Below are positions 35,043 through 44,584 of a stretch of DNA of 64,000 bases, piece by piece (positions within the stretch are counted from its first letter, which is position 1; every line of letters begins with the position of its first letter). The position numbers were made by a program, and so were the translations under genes. The notes below the pieces were generated by a model. It was given only the letters and a program-made list of their open reading frames with translations. It was not told where the DNA came from and did not search any database. Origin of the DNA: Lichenicoccus roseus (GTDB taxonomy: Bacteria > Pseudomonadota > Alphaproteobacteria > Acetobacterales > Acetobacteraceae); the NCBI RefSeq assembly GCF_005844085.1, contig NZ_VCDI01000001.1, forward strand, positions 186,001 through 250,000, in the 5' to 3' direction.

Positions 35043-36403
35043 CAGTCGTTCTCCATCCGCTGCGCCATGGCGCCGTCCGGCATCGGCAGGCCGGCGCCCG
35101 CGGTGGAGATGGTCGCCTGCCGCGGTGGCAGCACCGGCCGGCCGATGCTGTCCGGCAGCTTGAGCGGTGTCTCGATGCCGCCGAGCAGCGGCAGCAGCAC
35201 CAGGAAATGCAGGAACCAGTACAGCGTGGCGATGCGGGACAGCGCCAGCCAGATCCCGGCCGGGCGGTGCAGGCCACAGGCCAGCAGCAGCAGGAAGGCG
35301 ACCACCAGCAGCATCATGGCGATGCGATAGAGCGGCCGGAACCGCGCGCTGTGCACCGGCGAGGTGTCGAGCCAGGGAACCGCGAACAGCACCAGCACCG
35401 AGCCCGCCGACAGCAGCAGGCCGCCAAGCTGCGACGGCACCGCACGCAGGACGGCGTAGAACGGCGCGAAATACCATTCCGGGGTGATGTCGGCCGGCGT
35501 CGAGTACGGGTTGGCCTCGATGTAGTTGTCCGGCTGGGTCAGCCACCCCGGCAGGTAGAACACCAGCACCGCAAAGGCGATCAGGAACAGCACGACGCCG
35601 ATCGCATCCTTGGAGGTGTAGTAGGGATGGAACGGCAGCGTGTCCTGCGGCCCCTTCACCTCGATGCCGAGCGGATTGGAGGAGCCGGTGACGTGCAGCG
35701 CCACCACATGCAGCACCACCGCGCCGAGGATCAGGAAGCCGAGCACGAAATGCAACGCGTAGTAGCGGTGCAGCGTGACGTCGCCGATGGTATCGCCACC
35801 CTGCAGCCAGACGGCGAGCGGATGGCCGATCCCAGGCAGCGACGAGATCGCGCCCGAAACCACGCTGGCGCCCCAGTAGCTCATCTGGCCCCAGGGCAGC
35901 ACGTAGCCGGCGAACGCGGTCACCATCATCATCACCAGCAGCAGCATGCCGGTCAGCCAGAGCACCTCGCGCGGCTCCTTGTAGGACCCGTAGTACAGCG
36001 AGCGGAAGGTGTGCACGTAGAGCGCTGCGAAGACCATGCTGGCGCCGGCCATGTGCGTCGACCGGATCACCCAGCCGCTGCCGACCTGCCGGTCGATCGC
36101 CTCGACGCTGGCGAAGGCACCGGCGGCCGTCGGCGTGTAGGCGATGGCGAGGAAGATGCCGGTGAGGATCAGCATGGCCAGCGCGACGGTCGCCAGGGCG
36201 CCGAAATTCCACAGGTAGTTGAGATTGCGCGGGGTCGGGTAGACGACGTATTCGCGTCGCAACAGGCTTATCACCGGCAGCCGGCGGTCCAGCCAGCGCG
36301 AGCGCGGGCCGTAGCCGTCCGGCAGCGTGGACGCCGGGGCCCGGGACGTAGGTATCCCGGTCATTGCCGCTGGCGTCGTGGACGAGGTGAGCGGGTCGGC
36401 CAT
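35042..36403 (-). CDS. petB: Ubiquinol-cytochrome c reductase, cytochrome b subunit
   Basis: 453 residues with eight predicted helices. The four haem-ligating histidines are visible in helices B and D (STHMAGASMVFAALYVHTFR and LHFVLGF ... VVLHVVALH). The quinol-site PEWY motif is in DITPEWYFAPFY. The C-terminal 45 residues beyond the last helix are hydrophilic. It oxidises ubiquinol in the inner membrane. The gene begins this unit: no Rieske iron-sulfur gene (petA), normally upstream in petABC, lies in the 144 bases before hemF. Confidence 0.95.
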   Translation of the reverse strand: MADPLTSSTTPAAMTGIPTSRAPASTLPDGYGPRSRWLDRRLPVISLLRREYVVYPTPRNLNYLWNFGALATVALAMLILTGIFLAIAYTPTAAGAFASVEAIDRQVGSGWVIRSTHMAGASMVFAALYVHTFRSLYYGSYKEPREVLWLTGMLLLVMMMVTAFAGYVLPWGQMSYWGASVVSGAISSLPGIGHPLAVWLQGGDTIGDVTLHRYYALHFVLGFLILGAVVLHVVALHVTGSSNPLGIEVKGPQDTLPFHPYYTSKDAIGVVLFLIAFAVLVFYLPGWLTQPDNYIEANPYSTPADITPEWYFAPFYAVLRAVPSQLGGLLLSAGSVLVLFAVPWLDTSPVHSARFRPLYRIAMMLLVVAFLLLLACGLHRPAGIWLALSRIATLYWFLHFLVLLPLLGGIETPLKLPDSIGRPVLPPRQATISTAGAGLPMPDGAMAQRMEND

Positions 36404-36547
36404 CCTTGGGGTCCTTCAAGCCTGTCGCCCGCGAAACCTGTCAACGGCGCCAGCAGGGCCGGCGTTCACTGATCCTTGAGTGTGCGCACATTACGGTCGC
36501 CGCCAGGGCGCTGCAACAGGTCGGGATTTGCGCTACGACTGGACGAC

Positions 36548-37477
36548 ATGAGCACGCAGCCGAGCCGCGCGGAAAGCAGCGCAGCGCCGTCACCCCGCCC
36601 GCCCCACGACGCCCTGCGCGCAGACGCCCAGGCCTGGTTCGAGGGCCTGCGCGACCGCATCTGCGGCGCCTTCGAGGCGGTCGAGGACGCCTACCCCGAC
36701 CCCGACCGGCCGGCCGGGCGCTTCGAGCGCACCGCCTGGACCCGCCCTGCCGACGAGAAGGCGGCCGATGCGCTCGAAGGCGGCGGCGGCGTGATCAGCC
36801 TGATGCGCGGCCGGGTGCTGGAGAAGGTCGGGGTCAACGTCTCGACGGTCCAGGGCGAGTTCAGTCCGGCATTCCGCGCCTCGATCCCGGGCGCCGAGCA
36901 GGATCCGCGCTTCTGGGCCTCCGGCATCAGCCTGGTGGCGCACCCGCGCAGCCCGCTGGTGCCGGCGGCGCATTTCAACACCCGCATGCTGATCACCACC
37001 CGCGGCTGGTTCGGCGGCGGCGGCGACATCACCCCGATGTTCCCCGACAGCGCCGAGGCGCGGCACGATGCCGCGCAGTTCCACGCCGCCTTCCGCGACG
37101 CCTGCGACCGGCACGATCCCGCCTACTACCCGCGCTACAAGGAGTGGTGCGACCGCTACTTCTTCCTGCCGCACCGGAACGAGCCCCGCGGCCTCGGCGG
37201 CATCTTCTACGACCATCACGACACCGGCGACGTCGCCGCCGACTTCGCCTTCACCCGCGATGTCGGCGAGGCCTTCCTGTCGATCTACCCGCACATCGTC
37301 GCGTCCCGCATGGCCCAGCCCTGGACCCCGGCAGAGCGCGAGCACCAGCTTGTCCGGCGCGGACGCTATGTCGAATTCAACCTGATCCACGATCGCGGGA
37401 CCCTCTTCGGGCTGAAGACCGGCGGCAACGTGGACGCCATCCTGATGAGCCTGCCGCCGGAGGTGCGCTGGCCGTGA
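36548..37477 (+). CDS. hemF: Oxygen-dependent coproporphyrinogen III oxidase
   Basis: 309 residues. Family-defining stretches are present: GKVGVNVS-type [41 protein letters not shown], and [11 protein letters not shown]. The reaction is the oxygen-requiring decarboxylation of coproporphyrinogen III to protoporphyrinogen IX. The protein ends at LPPEVRWP, short of the E. coli tail. ATG at 36548; divergent from petB, which fits a haem and respiration neighbourhood. Confidence 0.95.
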   Translation: MSTQPSRAESSAAPSPRPPHDALRADAQAWFEGLRDRICGAFEAVEDAYPDPDRPAGRFERTAWTRPADEKAADALEGGGGVISLMRGRVLEKVGVNVSTVQGEFSPAFRASIPGAEQDPRFWASGISLVAHPRSPLVPAAHFNTRMLITTRGWFGGGGDITPMFPDSAEARHDAAQFHAAFRDACDRHDPAYYPRYKEWCDRYFFLPHRNEPRGLGGIFYDHHDTGDVAADFAFTRDVGEAFLSIYPHIVASRMAQPWTPAEREHQLVRRGRYVEFNLIHDRGTLFGLKTGGNVDAILMSLPPEVRWP

Positions 37478-37572
37478 CGGGCCAGGCGTGACTTTTGGCG
37501 CGCACGCGGTTCTCGGTTATGAGCATGCCATGACAGGACGGGATAGCGCCGCTTGAGCCAGGGAGGGCGGCC

Positions 37573-38697
37573 ATGACGAGAACCTCCGGCATCGGCCGGC
37601 GAGCGTTGTTGCGTGCCTTCGGCCAGTCTGGCGCGCTGTTCGCCGGCACCCTCGCCACCGGTGCCGCCGCGGCCGCCCATGGCGCCGGACAGCGCGGACT
37701 GCTGCTCGCCGACGCCGCCGATGCGGGCCGGGCCGGCACGCCGGCGCCCTCCCTGGGCGAGCCGGCAATGATGGTCGCGGGCCCGTCGACCTCCGCTGCC
37801 GGCGCGCTCGCGCAGATGCTGGCGCCGCTGCTGTCGGTTGCGCTGGGCTCCAGGTCACTGACGCTTTCCGCGGTGGGCGGCCGCGACGGTGTCACCGGGG
37901 CCAACGCTTACGAGGCACTGACCAATCCGGACGGCGCCACCGCGCTGCTGGTGCCGGGCGCCGCCTGCATCGCCTGGCTGGCCGGTGACCCGCGTGTACA
38001 TTTCGATGCCGGCCACTGGGTGCCTGCCCTGACCAGCTTCGGCTCCGCCGCGCTGATGTGCCGCGACAGGCCGGACCGGCGGTTCCGCTCCGCCGCCCCG
38101 CTGCGGGTCGCCGCTTCCACGCCGGCCGGCCCGGAGTTGCCGGCGCTTCTCGGCCTCAGCCTGCTCGGTATCCGGGCGGTACCGGTATTCGGCCTCGCCG
38201 AAGCGGCCGACGCCGCTTCGGCCCTGCACGGCGGCCGGGTGGATGCGATCCTGCTGGCCGGCGGCAGCGTCCCCGATCGTGCCGACGCCCTGGTCGCTTC
38301 CGGCCTGCAGCCGATCTTCTCGCTGGGCACCGGCAGTGGCGATGCGCGCGACCCGGCGCTGCCCGGAATGCCGACGCTTCCCGAACTGCTGCGCGCGTCG
38401 CCGGGAGGCTCGCCCGCCTTGCTCGACGCATGGCGTGCCACCGCCGCGGCGGCACGGCTGCACGTGGCCCTGGTGCTGCCGCAGCTTACCCCCGCCTCGC
38501 TGGTGGCGCTCTGGCGTGGCGCCTGCCGCACCGCAGCGCAGGACAGCGCCAGCACCCAGGCCGCCGGTCGGGCACAGTTGACGATCCTGCCGGCGCCGGA
38601 GTGCGTCGCAGCCCTCGCCACCATGGTCGCCGGCGAGAACACGCTGCTTGCCCTGCGGCGTTGGCTTGCGAGCCGTACCGACTGGCGGCCCGCCTGA
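37573..38697 (+). CDS. Bug/TctC-like periplasmic binding protein with Tat-type signal
   Basis: 374 residues. The N-terminus has a twin-arginine signal (RRALLRAFGQSGALFAGTL). The body resembles the tripartite tricarboxylate receptor group: MMVAGPSTSAAGALAQMLAPLL, then GRDGVTGANAYEALTNPDGATALL, and a C-terminal lobe with PGMPTLPELL. Family members bind carboxylates in the periplasm. No TctA/TctB genes lie nearby, so it is either an orphan receptor or a sensor. A strong ribosome binding site (CAGGGAGGG) precedes the ATG. Assignment is moderate. Confidence 0.6.
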   Translation: MTRTSGIGRRALLRAFGQSGALFAGTLATGAAAAAHGAGQRGLLLADAADAGRAGTPAPSLGEPAMMVAGPSTSAAGALAQMLAPLLSVALGSRSLTLSAVGGRDGVTGANAYEALTNPDGATALLVPGAACIAWLAGDPRVHFDAGHWVPALTSFGSAALMCRDRPDRRFRSAAPLRVAASTPAGPELPALLGLSLLGIRAVPVFGLAEAADAASALHGGRVDAILLAGGSVPDRADALVASGLQPIFSLGTGSGDARDPALPGMPTLPELLRASPGGSPALLDAWRATAAAARLHVALVLPQLTPASLVALWRGACRTAAQDSASTQAAGRAQLTILPAPECVAALATMVAGENTLLALRRWLASRTDWRPA

Positions 38698-39323
38698 ATG
38701 ACCCCGACCGCGAGACCGGCGGCCTGAAGTCGGCGCTCTGCCGGCAGGTCGCCGATGCCACCCGTGCCTTCTGCGACCTGTATTCCATTCCCTGCCAGAC
38801 TCGCGACAGGCTGGTGGTCGCGATCCACGAGAGCGAGTGTGCCCCGATGGATCGCCTGGTCGCCACTGCGCGTCGTCCGGCGCGAGGAGCGCGATCTCGT
38901 TGACAGTATGTCTGGCCCGGCGGCCGGTTCAACGCCCGTGGCGAACGTGGTGCGCGGCATGGTGCGCGAGGGCTATTCCCGACAGTCGGTCTTGCCGCGC
39001 GGCCTGTTGAACACGTTGGGCTTTCCGGGTGCTTGGCGCACCGCGCCATCGGAGCGCGGCAACGTTTTTTCGAAGTGCCGTTGCCCCGCCGCATGTCGTC
39101 GCCGTGCCCCTGGCCCTTACGACCTGGAGCCGATGCCGGCCAGTATACGGACGCAGGCGGGATGCAGGCCGGTAGCAGGGTGCAGGACATCCCGTTCCTG
39201 CGAGCGTGGCGTAGGCCGGATCTGCGCGACGCTCCCTCCCCGGCGGTTACCTCGTCGCTGCCGACCGGGGACGTGATCGGTCCATCGCGCGCTGACGAGC
39301 CGCTCCCGGCCGGGCGATCCCGC
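38698..39323. other. 626-bp stretch without a convincing gene
   Basis: Between the Bug-like gene and DUF1150 no reading frame has a good start, ribosome binding site and plausible sequence. One plus-strand frame from 38694 to 38903 reads like coding sequence (LKSALCRQVADATRAFCDLY, VVAIHESECAPMDRLVA) but lacks a start codon. It could be the remnant of a small gene. The rest is unremarkable high-GC DNA with no repeat or RNA-like structure that I could see. Confidence 0.4.
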
Positions 39324-39575
39324 TCAGTGCACCAGGGTCGGCATCATCTCATGCTGGCGGATCGCCGCGAACGCCACTTCGCAGTCGTCGGCAAGCGCCA
39401 TCGGCGTGCCGTCCGCCGCGTGGATCGCGAACGCCGCCTCGCCATCGACCGTCACCGACTTCACGTAGGCGACCTGCGACATCCCGAGCATCTGCAACTG
39501 CTGCTCCGATAGATGGCGGATATCCACCATCGTCAAAGCCTCTGGCGTCGTGGCCTGATCGCTGATCGTGCTCAT
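39324..39575 (-). CDS. DUF1150 family protein
   Basis: 83 residues. The line LGMSQVAYVKSVTVDGEAAFAIHAADGTPMALADD is the DUF1150 core. In alphaproteobacteria these small proteins are commonly encoded next to a small heat-shock protein, as here, but have no established role. The start at 39575 is favoured by AAGGA seven bases upstream; ATG 39581 and GTG 39590 are alternatives. It follows the Hsp20 gene by 182 bases on the same strand. Confidence 0.85.
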   Translation of the reverse strand: MSTISDQATTPEALTMVDIRHLSEQQLQMLGMSQVAYVKSVTVDGEAAFAIHAADGTPMALADDCEVAFAAIRQHEMMPTLVH

Positions 39576-39757
39576 GAGCATGTCCTTCACCAGAGGCGAA
39601 CCCTGCTGGGCAACGCGGGCCGGTCGACCGGGTTGTCCCGCACCCGGTCAGGCCCTGGCTGGTCGTGTCCAGCTTGGGCCACCGTTCGGGTGCGGACCCG
39701 ATCGGACCCGCAGATTGTGTCAATTTGACGAAGCGGAACCTGGCTTCCGGTCAGGTT

Positions 39758-40249
39758 TCAGTCATCGATCGCGACGTTCCGGACCCGGGCGGGACGTGCC
39801 GCCGGCGGGGCGAGCGAGCCGGACTTTCCGTTGGTGCCGGCTCCCTTCGAGATCTCGATGCGCTTGACGCGCACCTCGGGTTGCGGCCTCACCAGATCGA
39901 TATGAAGCAGGCCGCTATCGAGCCATGCTCCACTGATGTCGATGCCTTCCGCCAGAACGAAAGCCCGCTGGAACTGCCGGGCGGCAATCCCGCGATGCAG
40001 GAAGACCCGGCCCTGCGTGTCGTCATTCTGACGGCCACGTATGACCAATTGGTTATCTTCCTGCGTGATCTGCAGGTCATCCATCGAGAAACCGGCGACG
40101 GCGAGCGTGATGCGCAGTCCGGTCGAGCTGATCTGCTCGATATTGTACGGCGGATATCCCTCCGAGGAGGTCTTGCTGGCACGCTCGAGCATCTGCTCCA
40201 GATGGTCGAAGCCCAGGAATAGCGGCGAGGCGAACAGACGGCCTGACAT
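39758..40249 (-). CDS. Small heat-shock protein, Hsp20 family
   Basis: 163 residues. The alpha-crystallin domain spans about residues 30-135: YNIEQISSTGLRITLAVAGF, NQLVIRGRQ, FLHRGIAARQFQRAFVLAEG and GLLHIDLVRPQPE. The Ala/Pro-rich tail follows. It resembles the IbpA/HspD-type ATP-independent holdases. ATG at 40249 follows GAAGGAGGAGG, a strong site. Together with DUF1150 it probably forms one heat-induced unit; no ROSE-type thermosensor could be recognised by eye. Confidence 0.93.
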   Translation of the reverse strand: MSGRLFASPLFLGFDHLEQMLERASKTSSEGYPPYNIEQISSTGLRITLAVAGFSMDDLQITQEDNQLVIRGRQNDDTQGRVFLHRGIAARQFQRAFVLAEGIDISGAWLDSGLLHIDLVRPQPEVRVKRIEISKGAGTNGKSGSLAPPAARPARVRNVAIDD

Positions 40250-40439
40250 CGAGCCTCCTCCTTCGAGCGAGACGAACCCGGAGCCGGACGATGGGACTCC
40301 ACGGGACCCGGTGCGGCATCCCGTCATCGAAGGATATGGCCCTGCGGTCTGCACAAGCAAGCATGAACGCCCACCCGGCCGCCGCCCTCCCTGCCCCGTC
40401 GCACTTGGCCTTCCGCGAGGCTGCCGCTACATGCCGGGC

Positions 40440-41027
40440 ATGAGCGACGTCGACAGCACTCCCGCCGCAGGATCCGGAACCGCCACTCAAGGACCTGCCG
40501 TAATCGGCCCGGCGCCGGCGACGATCCTGATCGCCCCGCAGGCGATCCTGCGCCAGAAGGCGCGGCTGGTGCGGCCGGAGGATGTTCCCGCCATCCGCAA
40601 CCTGCTCGGTGGCATGTTCGCGGCCATGTACGCAGCACCCGGGATCGGGCTTGCCGCGCCCCAGGTCGGGCTCGGGCTGCGCTTTGCTATTCTCGACCTG
40701 ATGGAAAACGAGCAGCCGCGGCCCATCACCCTGGTCAACCCCGAGATCATAGCCTCGAGCGAGGCGCTGGTCTCGCGCGAGGAAGGCTGCCTGTCGCTTC
40801 CCGGCCAGTATGCCGAAGTGGTGCGGCCCGAGCAGGTTCGCGTGCGCTACCAGGATCTCGACGGCGCGCGGCACGAGATCGAGGCGGACGGACTGTTGTC
40901 CACCTGCCTGCAGCACGAGATAGACCATCTCGACGGCATCCTGTTCGTCGACCACATCTCCGCCCTGAAGCGCAACATGCTGATGCGCCGGCTCGCCAAG
41001 GAACAGAAGATCAAGGCAGGTGGCTGA
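40440..41027 (+). CDS. def: Peptide deformylase
   Basis: 195 residues. The three metal motifs are intact: GIGLAAPQ, EGCLSLPG with the Cys ligand and QHEIDHLDG with the two His and catalytic Glu. It removes the N-formyl group from nascent proteins. ATG at 40440 or 40431. The N-terminal 25 residues are low complexity. It precedes fmt by three bases, the usual def-fmt pair with opposite reactions on the formyl group. Confidence 0.95.
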   Translation: MSDVDSTPAAGSGTATQGPAVIGPAPATILIAPQAILRQKARLVRPEDVPAIRNLLGGMFAAMYAAPGIGLAAPQVGLGLRFAILDLMENEQPRPITLVNPEIIASSEALVSREEGCLSLPGQYAEVVRPEQVRVRYQDLDGARHEIEADGLLSTCLQHEIDHLDGILFVDHISALKRNMLMRRLAKEQKIKAGG

Positions 41028-41030
41028 TCC

Positions 41031-41951
41031 ATGCGCCTCGCCTTCATGGGAACCCCGGACTTCGCGGTCCCCGCGCTGCGGGCCCTGCACCAGGCCGGGC
41101 ACGAGATAGCCGCGGTCTACAGCCAGCCGCCGCGTCCCGCCGGACGCGGCCAGGCGCTGCGGGCCTCCCCGGTGCAGCGCGAGGCGGAGCAGCTCGGCCT
41201 GCCTGTGCGAACGCCGGCACGGGTGCGTCGCGACGCTGCGGAACATGCGGCCTTTCGCGACCTCGGTCTCGATGCCGCCGTGGTCGCCGCCTACGGCCTG
41301 ATCCTGCCGGCCGAGATGCTGCACGCACCCCGCCGCGGCTGCCTGAACATCCATGCCAGCTTGCTGCCGCGCTGGCGCGGTGCTGCGCCGATCCAGGCGG
41401 CGATCCTGGCCGGCGACAGCGAGAGCGGCGTCACCATCATGCAGATGGATGAGGGCCTCGATACCGGACCGATGCTGCTCGCAGGCCAGGTGCCGATCAC
41501 CGCCGCCACCACCGCGCAGGCACTGCACGACGCCCTTGCCCCGCTCGGCGCCAGCTTGATCCTGCGCGCCCTGGAGGAGGCCCCGATGGCGCGGCCGCAA
41601 CCCGAGGCAGGCGTCACCACCGCGTCACGCCTGTCGCGCGACCATGGCCGTCTCGACTGGACGCAATCCGCCGAGGCGCTCGACCGCCGCATCCGGGCGA
41701 TGACGCCATGGCCCGGCGCCTGGACGCTGAGCGACGGCACGGTGCTGAAGGTGCTTGGCGCGACCCCGATGCCCGGTCTTCGGCCGGACGTCGCGCCCGG
41801 CAGCATCCTGCCGGGGCAGGACGGGCTCTGGATCGCCTGCGGTTCCGGGGTTCTGCGCATCGACCGGCTGCAGCTCCCCGGACGCGCCGCCCTCGCCGCC
41901 GCCGATTTCCTCCGTGGCCACCGGTTCGCGCCGGATCATCGGCTCGGCTGA
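41031..41951 (+). CDS. fmt: Methionyl-tRNA formyltransferase
   Basis: 306 residues. [16 protein letters not shown] at the N-terminus, [16 protein letters not shown] with catalytic Asn-His, and [12 protein letters not shown] are the formyltransferase core; the C-terminal tRNA-binding domain begins near residue 205. It formylates Met-tRNA for initiation. It lies three bases after def and two before truA, all on one strand. Confidence 0.96.
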   Translation: MRLAFMGTPDFAVPALRALHQAGHEIAAVYSQPPRPAGRGQALRASPVQREAEQLGLPVRTPARVRRDAAEHAAFRDLGLDAAVVAAYGLILPAEMLHAPRRGCLNIHASLLPRWRGAAPIQAAILAGDSESGVTIMQMDEGLDTGPMLLAGQVPITAATTAQALHDALAPLGASLILRALEEAPMARPQPEAGVTTASRLSRDHGRLDWTQSAEALDRRIRAMTPWPGAWTLSDGTVLKVLGATPMPGLRPDVAPGSILPGQDGLWIACGSGVLRIDRLQLPGRAALAAADFLRGHRFAPDHRLG

Positions 41952-41953
41952 AC

Positions 41954-42757
41954 ATGACGTCGCCGCGGGATGAGAGCGACGACGCGACCTGCCGGTGGGC
42001 AGTACGTCTCGAATACGACGGCAGCCGGTTCGTCGGCTGGCAGCGTCAGGCAAGCGGGCGCTCGATCCAGGACGTGCTGGAAGCCGCCACCGCCCGACTC
42101 GCCGCCGGTCGCCCCGTCCCCAGCATCGTCGCCGGGCGCACCGATGCAGGCGTGCATGCCGCGGGCCAGGTGGCTCACTTCGACCTGCCGCGGGCGGCCT
42201 CGGAGCGGCTGACCGGGGCCAGGCTGCGCGACGCGCTCAACTTCCACATGAAGCCGGATCCGGTCGCAGTCCTGTGCGCCGCACGGGTCGATGCGTCGTT
42301 CAGCGCCCGCTTCTCGGCAATCCGTCGCGTCTATCGCTATCGCATCCTCAACCGTCCGGCGCGTCCGGCGCTGGAGGCGGAGCGGGCGTGGCATATCAGG
42401 CAGCCGCTCGATGCGAGTGCCATGCAGGCAGCGGCGGCGATCCTGGTCGGACGGCACGACTTCACCTCGTTCCGCGCCTCCTCCTGCCAGGCGAAGAGCC
42501 CGGTGCGGACCCTCGACCGCCTGGACGTCGCCCGCGACGGCGAGACGGTGACGCTGCATGCGGAAGCGCGCTCGTTCCTGCACCACCAGATCCGCAACCT
42601 TGCGGGAACCCTGAAGCTGGTCGGCGACCATCGCTGGAGCGTAGACGACGTCGCCGTCGCGCTGGCAGCGCGAGACCGCAGCCGGGCCGGTCCGACGGCG
42701 CCGCCGCAGGGCCTCACCCTGCTGGCGGTGGACTACCCGGAGGACCCGTTCAGGTGA
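41954..42757 (+). CDS. truA: tRNA pseudouridine(38-40) synthase
   Basis: 267 residues. LEYDGSRFVGWQRQ opens the family fold, and VAGRTDAGVHAAGQVAHFD carries the catalytic Asp. RSFLHHQIRNLAGTL is the C-terminal RNA-contact motif. It makes pseudouridine at positions 38-40 of the anticodon arm. The ATG lies two bases after fmt. The 3' end overlaps the convergent membrane-protein gene by eight bases. Confidence 0.96.
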   Translation: MTSPRDESDDATCRWAVRLEYDGSRFVGWQRQASGRSIQDVLEAATARLAAGRPVPSIVAGRTDAGVHAAGQVAHFDLPRAASERLTGARLRDALNFHMKPDPVAVLCAARVDASFSARFSAIRRVYRYRILNRPARPALEAERAWHIRQPLDASAMQAAAAILVGRHDFTSFRASSCQAKSPVRTLDRLDVARDGETVTLHAEARSFLHHQIRNLAGTLKLVGDHRWSVDDVAVALAARDRSRAGPTAPPQGLTLLAVDYPEDPFR

Positions 42758-43409
42758 CCTGCCCGGCCCCCGGCAACGCGCTCAGCCGGATCGATCCGCC
42801 ACCGGGCATCGTGAACAGGCCGACATGCGGCGGCAGCAGCTGCACCAAGGCGCAGAGCACACCGGTGGCGACCACCACCGCGAGCACCAGCAGCGCCGCC
42901 CGCCCGGCGCCAAGGGCCAGGCCGCGCCAGGCCAGGAACCAGTGCAGCCACAGCCAGTACAGAGCCACCAGCGCGAGGAACACCAGCCCGGCGACATCCG
43001 CCGGCACGCCGAGCTGCAGCAGCGCGGTGACCAGCATCAGCGACACCGCGTAGGCAACGATCACCAGCCATTCGCACCAGATCACCGCGGTCGCATAGCG
43101 CAGCCAGAATGGCCGCCGGGTCCAGGCCGCCGCCAGCGCGTGCGACAGCACCGACGGCAGCAGCAGGGCGCAGAACGACAGCAGGATCAAGGTGATGCCG
43201 GATACGGTGGGTTGGCGCAGCAGCATCAGCAGCAGCCCGACCAGCAGGAAGGCGAGCCACGGCGCCAGCGCCGAGAGGAAGCCGTCGGGCGTGGCGGCGA
43301 AGCATTGCAGCCCTTCCGGACGGCCGCGTGCGATCAGCAGCAGGCCCTGCAGGACGCTGCTCCGGACCGGGCCGCGCAGCGGCGAACGGTTTCGCAGCGG
43401 ACGCTTCAT
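42750..43409 (-). CDS. Hypothetical multi-pass membrane protein
   Basis: 219 residues with about six hydrophobic helices and a basic N-terminus. The last helix is followed by a soluble tail ending in a Gly-Gln-Val-Thr. The hydrophobic core and position recall the Yip1-like membrane proteins of Acetobacteraceae, but I do not recognise a named family. The ATG shares four bases with the dapE stop (ATGA), so it is translated with dapE. It overlaps the convergent truA end by eight bases. Confidence 0.7.
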   Translation of the reverse strand: MKRPLRNRSPLRGPVRSSVLQGLLLIARGRPEGLQCFAATPDGFLSALAPWLAFLLVGLLLMLLRQPTVSGITLILLSFCALLLPSVLSHALAAAWTRRPFWLRYATAVIWCEWLVIVAYAVSLMLVTALLQLGVPADVAGLVFLALVALYWLWLHWFLAWRGLALGAGRAALLVLAVVVATGVLCALVQLLPPHVGLFTMPGGGSIRLSALPGAGQVT

Positions 43410-44584
43410 GCAGCGCTTCCATCGATGGAGGCCGCGCCGGGACGCACGTCGCGCAGGAAGTCCCGGTATATTTCAACGAGTTGTTCGAGATCAGTCACGC
43501 TCACGTTCTCGTCCGCCTTGTGCATGCTGGCGCCGACCAGGCCGAATTCGGCGACCGGGCAGTGGCGGGCAATGAACCGCGCGTCGGACGTGCCGCCGCC
43601 GGTGTCGAGGTTAGGCGTGATGCCGGTGCGTGCCCGCACCGTCTCGGCCAGGGTCGCAACATAGGGACCCGGCTGTGTAAGGAAAGCCTCGCCGCTGACC
43701 TTAATCTCCAGATCCGCGCCAGGCGCGTGCCGATCGGTGACCTCGCGCAGCCATTGCTGCAGCGAGCGGCCGGAATGCAGGTCGTTGAACCGGATGTTGA
43801 GCTGCACGGTGGCGACTGCCGGGATGACGTTGCGCGCCGTATTGCCGACATCGACGCTGGTGATCTGCAGCCCGGACGGCTCGAACCACTCGTTGCCGTC
43901 ATCCAGCCGGTGCGCCGCCAGCTCCGCCAGCAACGCCGCCAGCCGATGCACCGGGTTGTCGGCGCGATCCGGATAGGCGACGTGGCCCTGCACGCCCTGG
44001 ATGGTGAGGGTGGCGTTCAGGCTGCCGCGCCGGCCGACCTTGATCGTTTCGCCAAGGCGCTTGGGGTTGGTAGGCTCGCCGACCAGGCAGAAGTCAGGCA
44101 TCTGGCCGTTCGCCTGCATCCAGTCCAGCACCCGCACGGTACCGTCGGTGGCCGGACCCTCCTCGTCGCCGGTGATCAGCAGGCTGATCGAGCCGGCGCC
44201 CCGGCTACCGGGCCGGTCGGCCAGATGGCGAGAGGCGGCGGCGGCGAAGGCGGCGATGGCGCCCTTCATGTCGCAGGCGCCACGGCCGTAGAGCACTCCG
44301 TCGCGCAGCGCGCCGTCGAACGGCGGCACGCTCCAGGCGGCCTCCCCGGGCGGCACCACGTCGGTATGGCCGGCGAAGCAGATATGCGGAGCGCCGGAGC
44401 CGATGCGCGCGAACAGGTTGGGGGTGACCTGCCCGGGCGCCCCGAATGGCAGGTGGGTGATCTCGAAACCGAGGCCCAGCAGCGCCTCGGCCAGCACCGC
44501 CTGGGCACCATCATCCGCCGGCGTGACCGAACGGGCACGGATCAGCCCCTGGGCCAGGGCGACGGCATCGAGGCTGGCGGTCAA
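43406..44584 (-). CDS. dapE: Succinyl-diaminopimelate desuccinylase
   Basis: 392 residues of the M20 metallopeptidase family. [12 protein letters not shown] (first zinc His), [14 protein letters not shown] (bridging Asp), [10 protein letters not shown] (catalytic and ligand Glu) and the late HKADENV are present. It makes LL-diaminopimelate for lysine and peptidoglycan. The TTG start at 44584 overlaps the dapD stop (TTGA). Pathway partner dapD is directly upstream. Confidence 0.95.
   Translation of the reverse strand: MTASLDAVALAQGLIRARSVTPADDGAQAVLAEALLGLGFEITHLPFGAPGQVTPNLFARIGSGAPHICFAGHTDVVPPGEAAWSVPPFDGALRDGVLYGRGACDMKGAIAAFAAAASRHLADRPGSRGAGSISLLITGDEEGPATDGTVRVLDWMQANGQMPDFCLVGEPTNPKRLGETIKVGRRGSLNATLTIQGVQGHVAYPDRADNPVHRLAALLAELAAHRLDDGNEWFEPSGLQITSVDVGNTARNVIPAVATVQLNIRFNDLHSGRSLQQWLREVTDRHAPGADLEIKVSGEAFLTQPGPYVATLAETVRARTGITPNLDTGGGTSDARFIARHCPVAEFGLVGASMHKADENVSVTDLEQLVEIYRDFLRDVRPGAASIDGSAA

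Noticed and set aside
36548-37477. C-terminal truncation of HemF
   Set aside because: The protein ends earlier than the E. coli enzyme, but all catalytic segments are present and shorter ends appear normal for this lineage as far as I recall.
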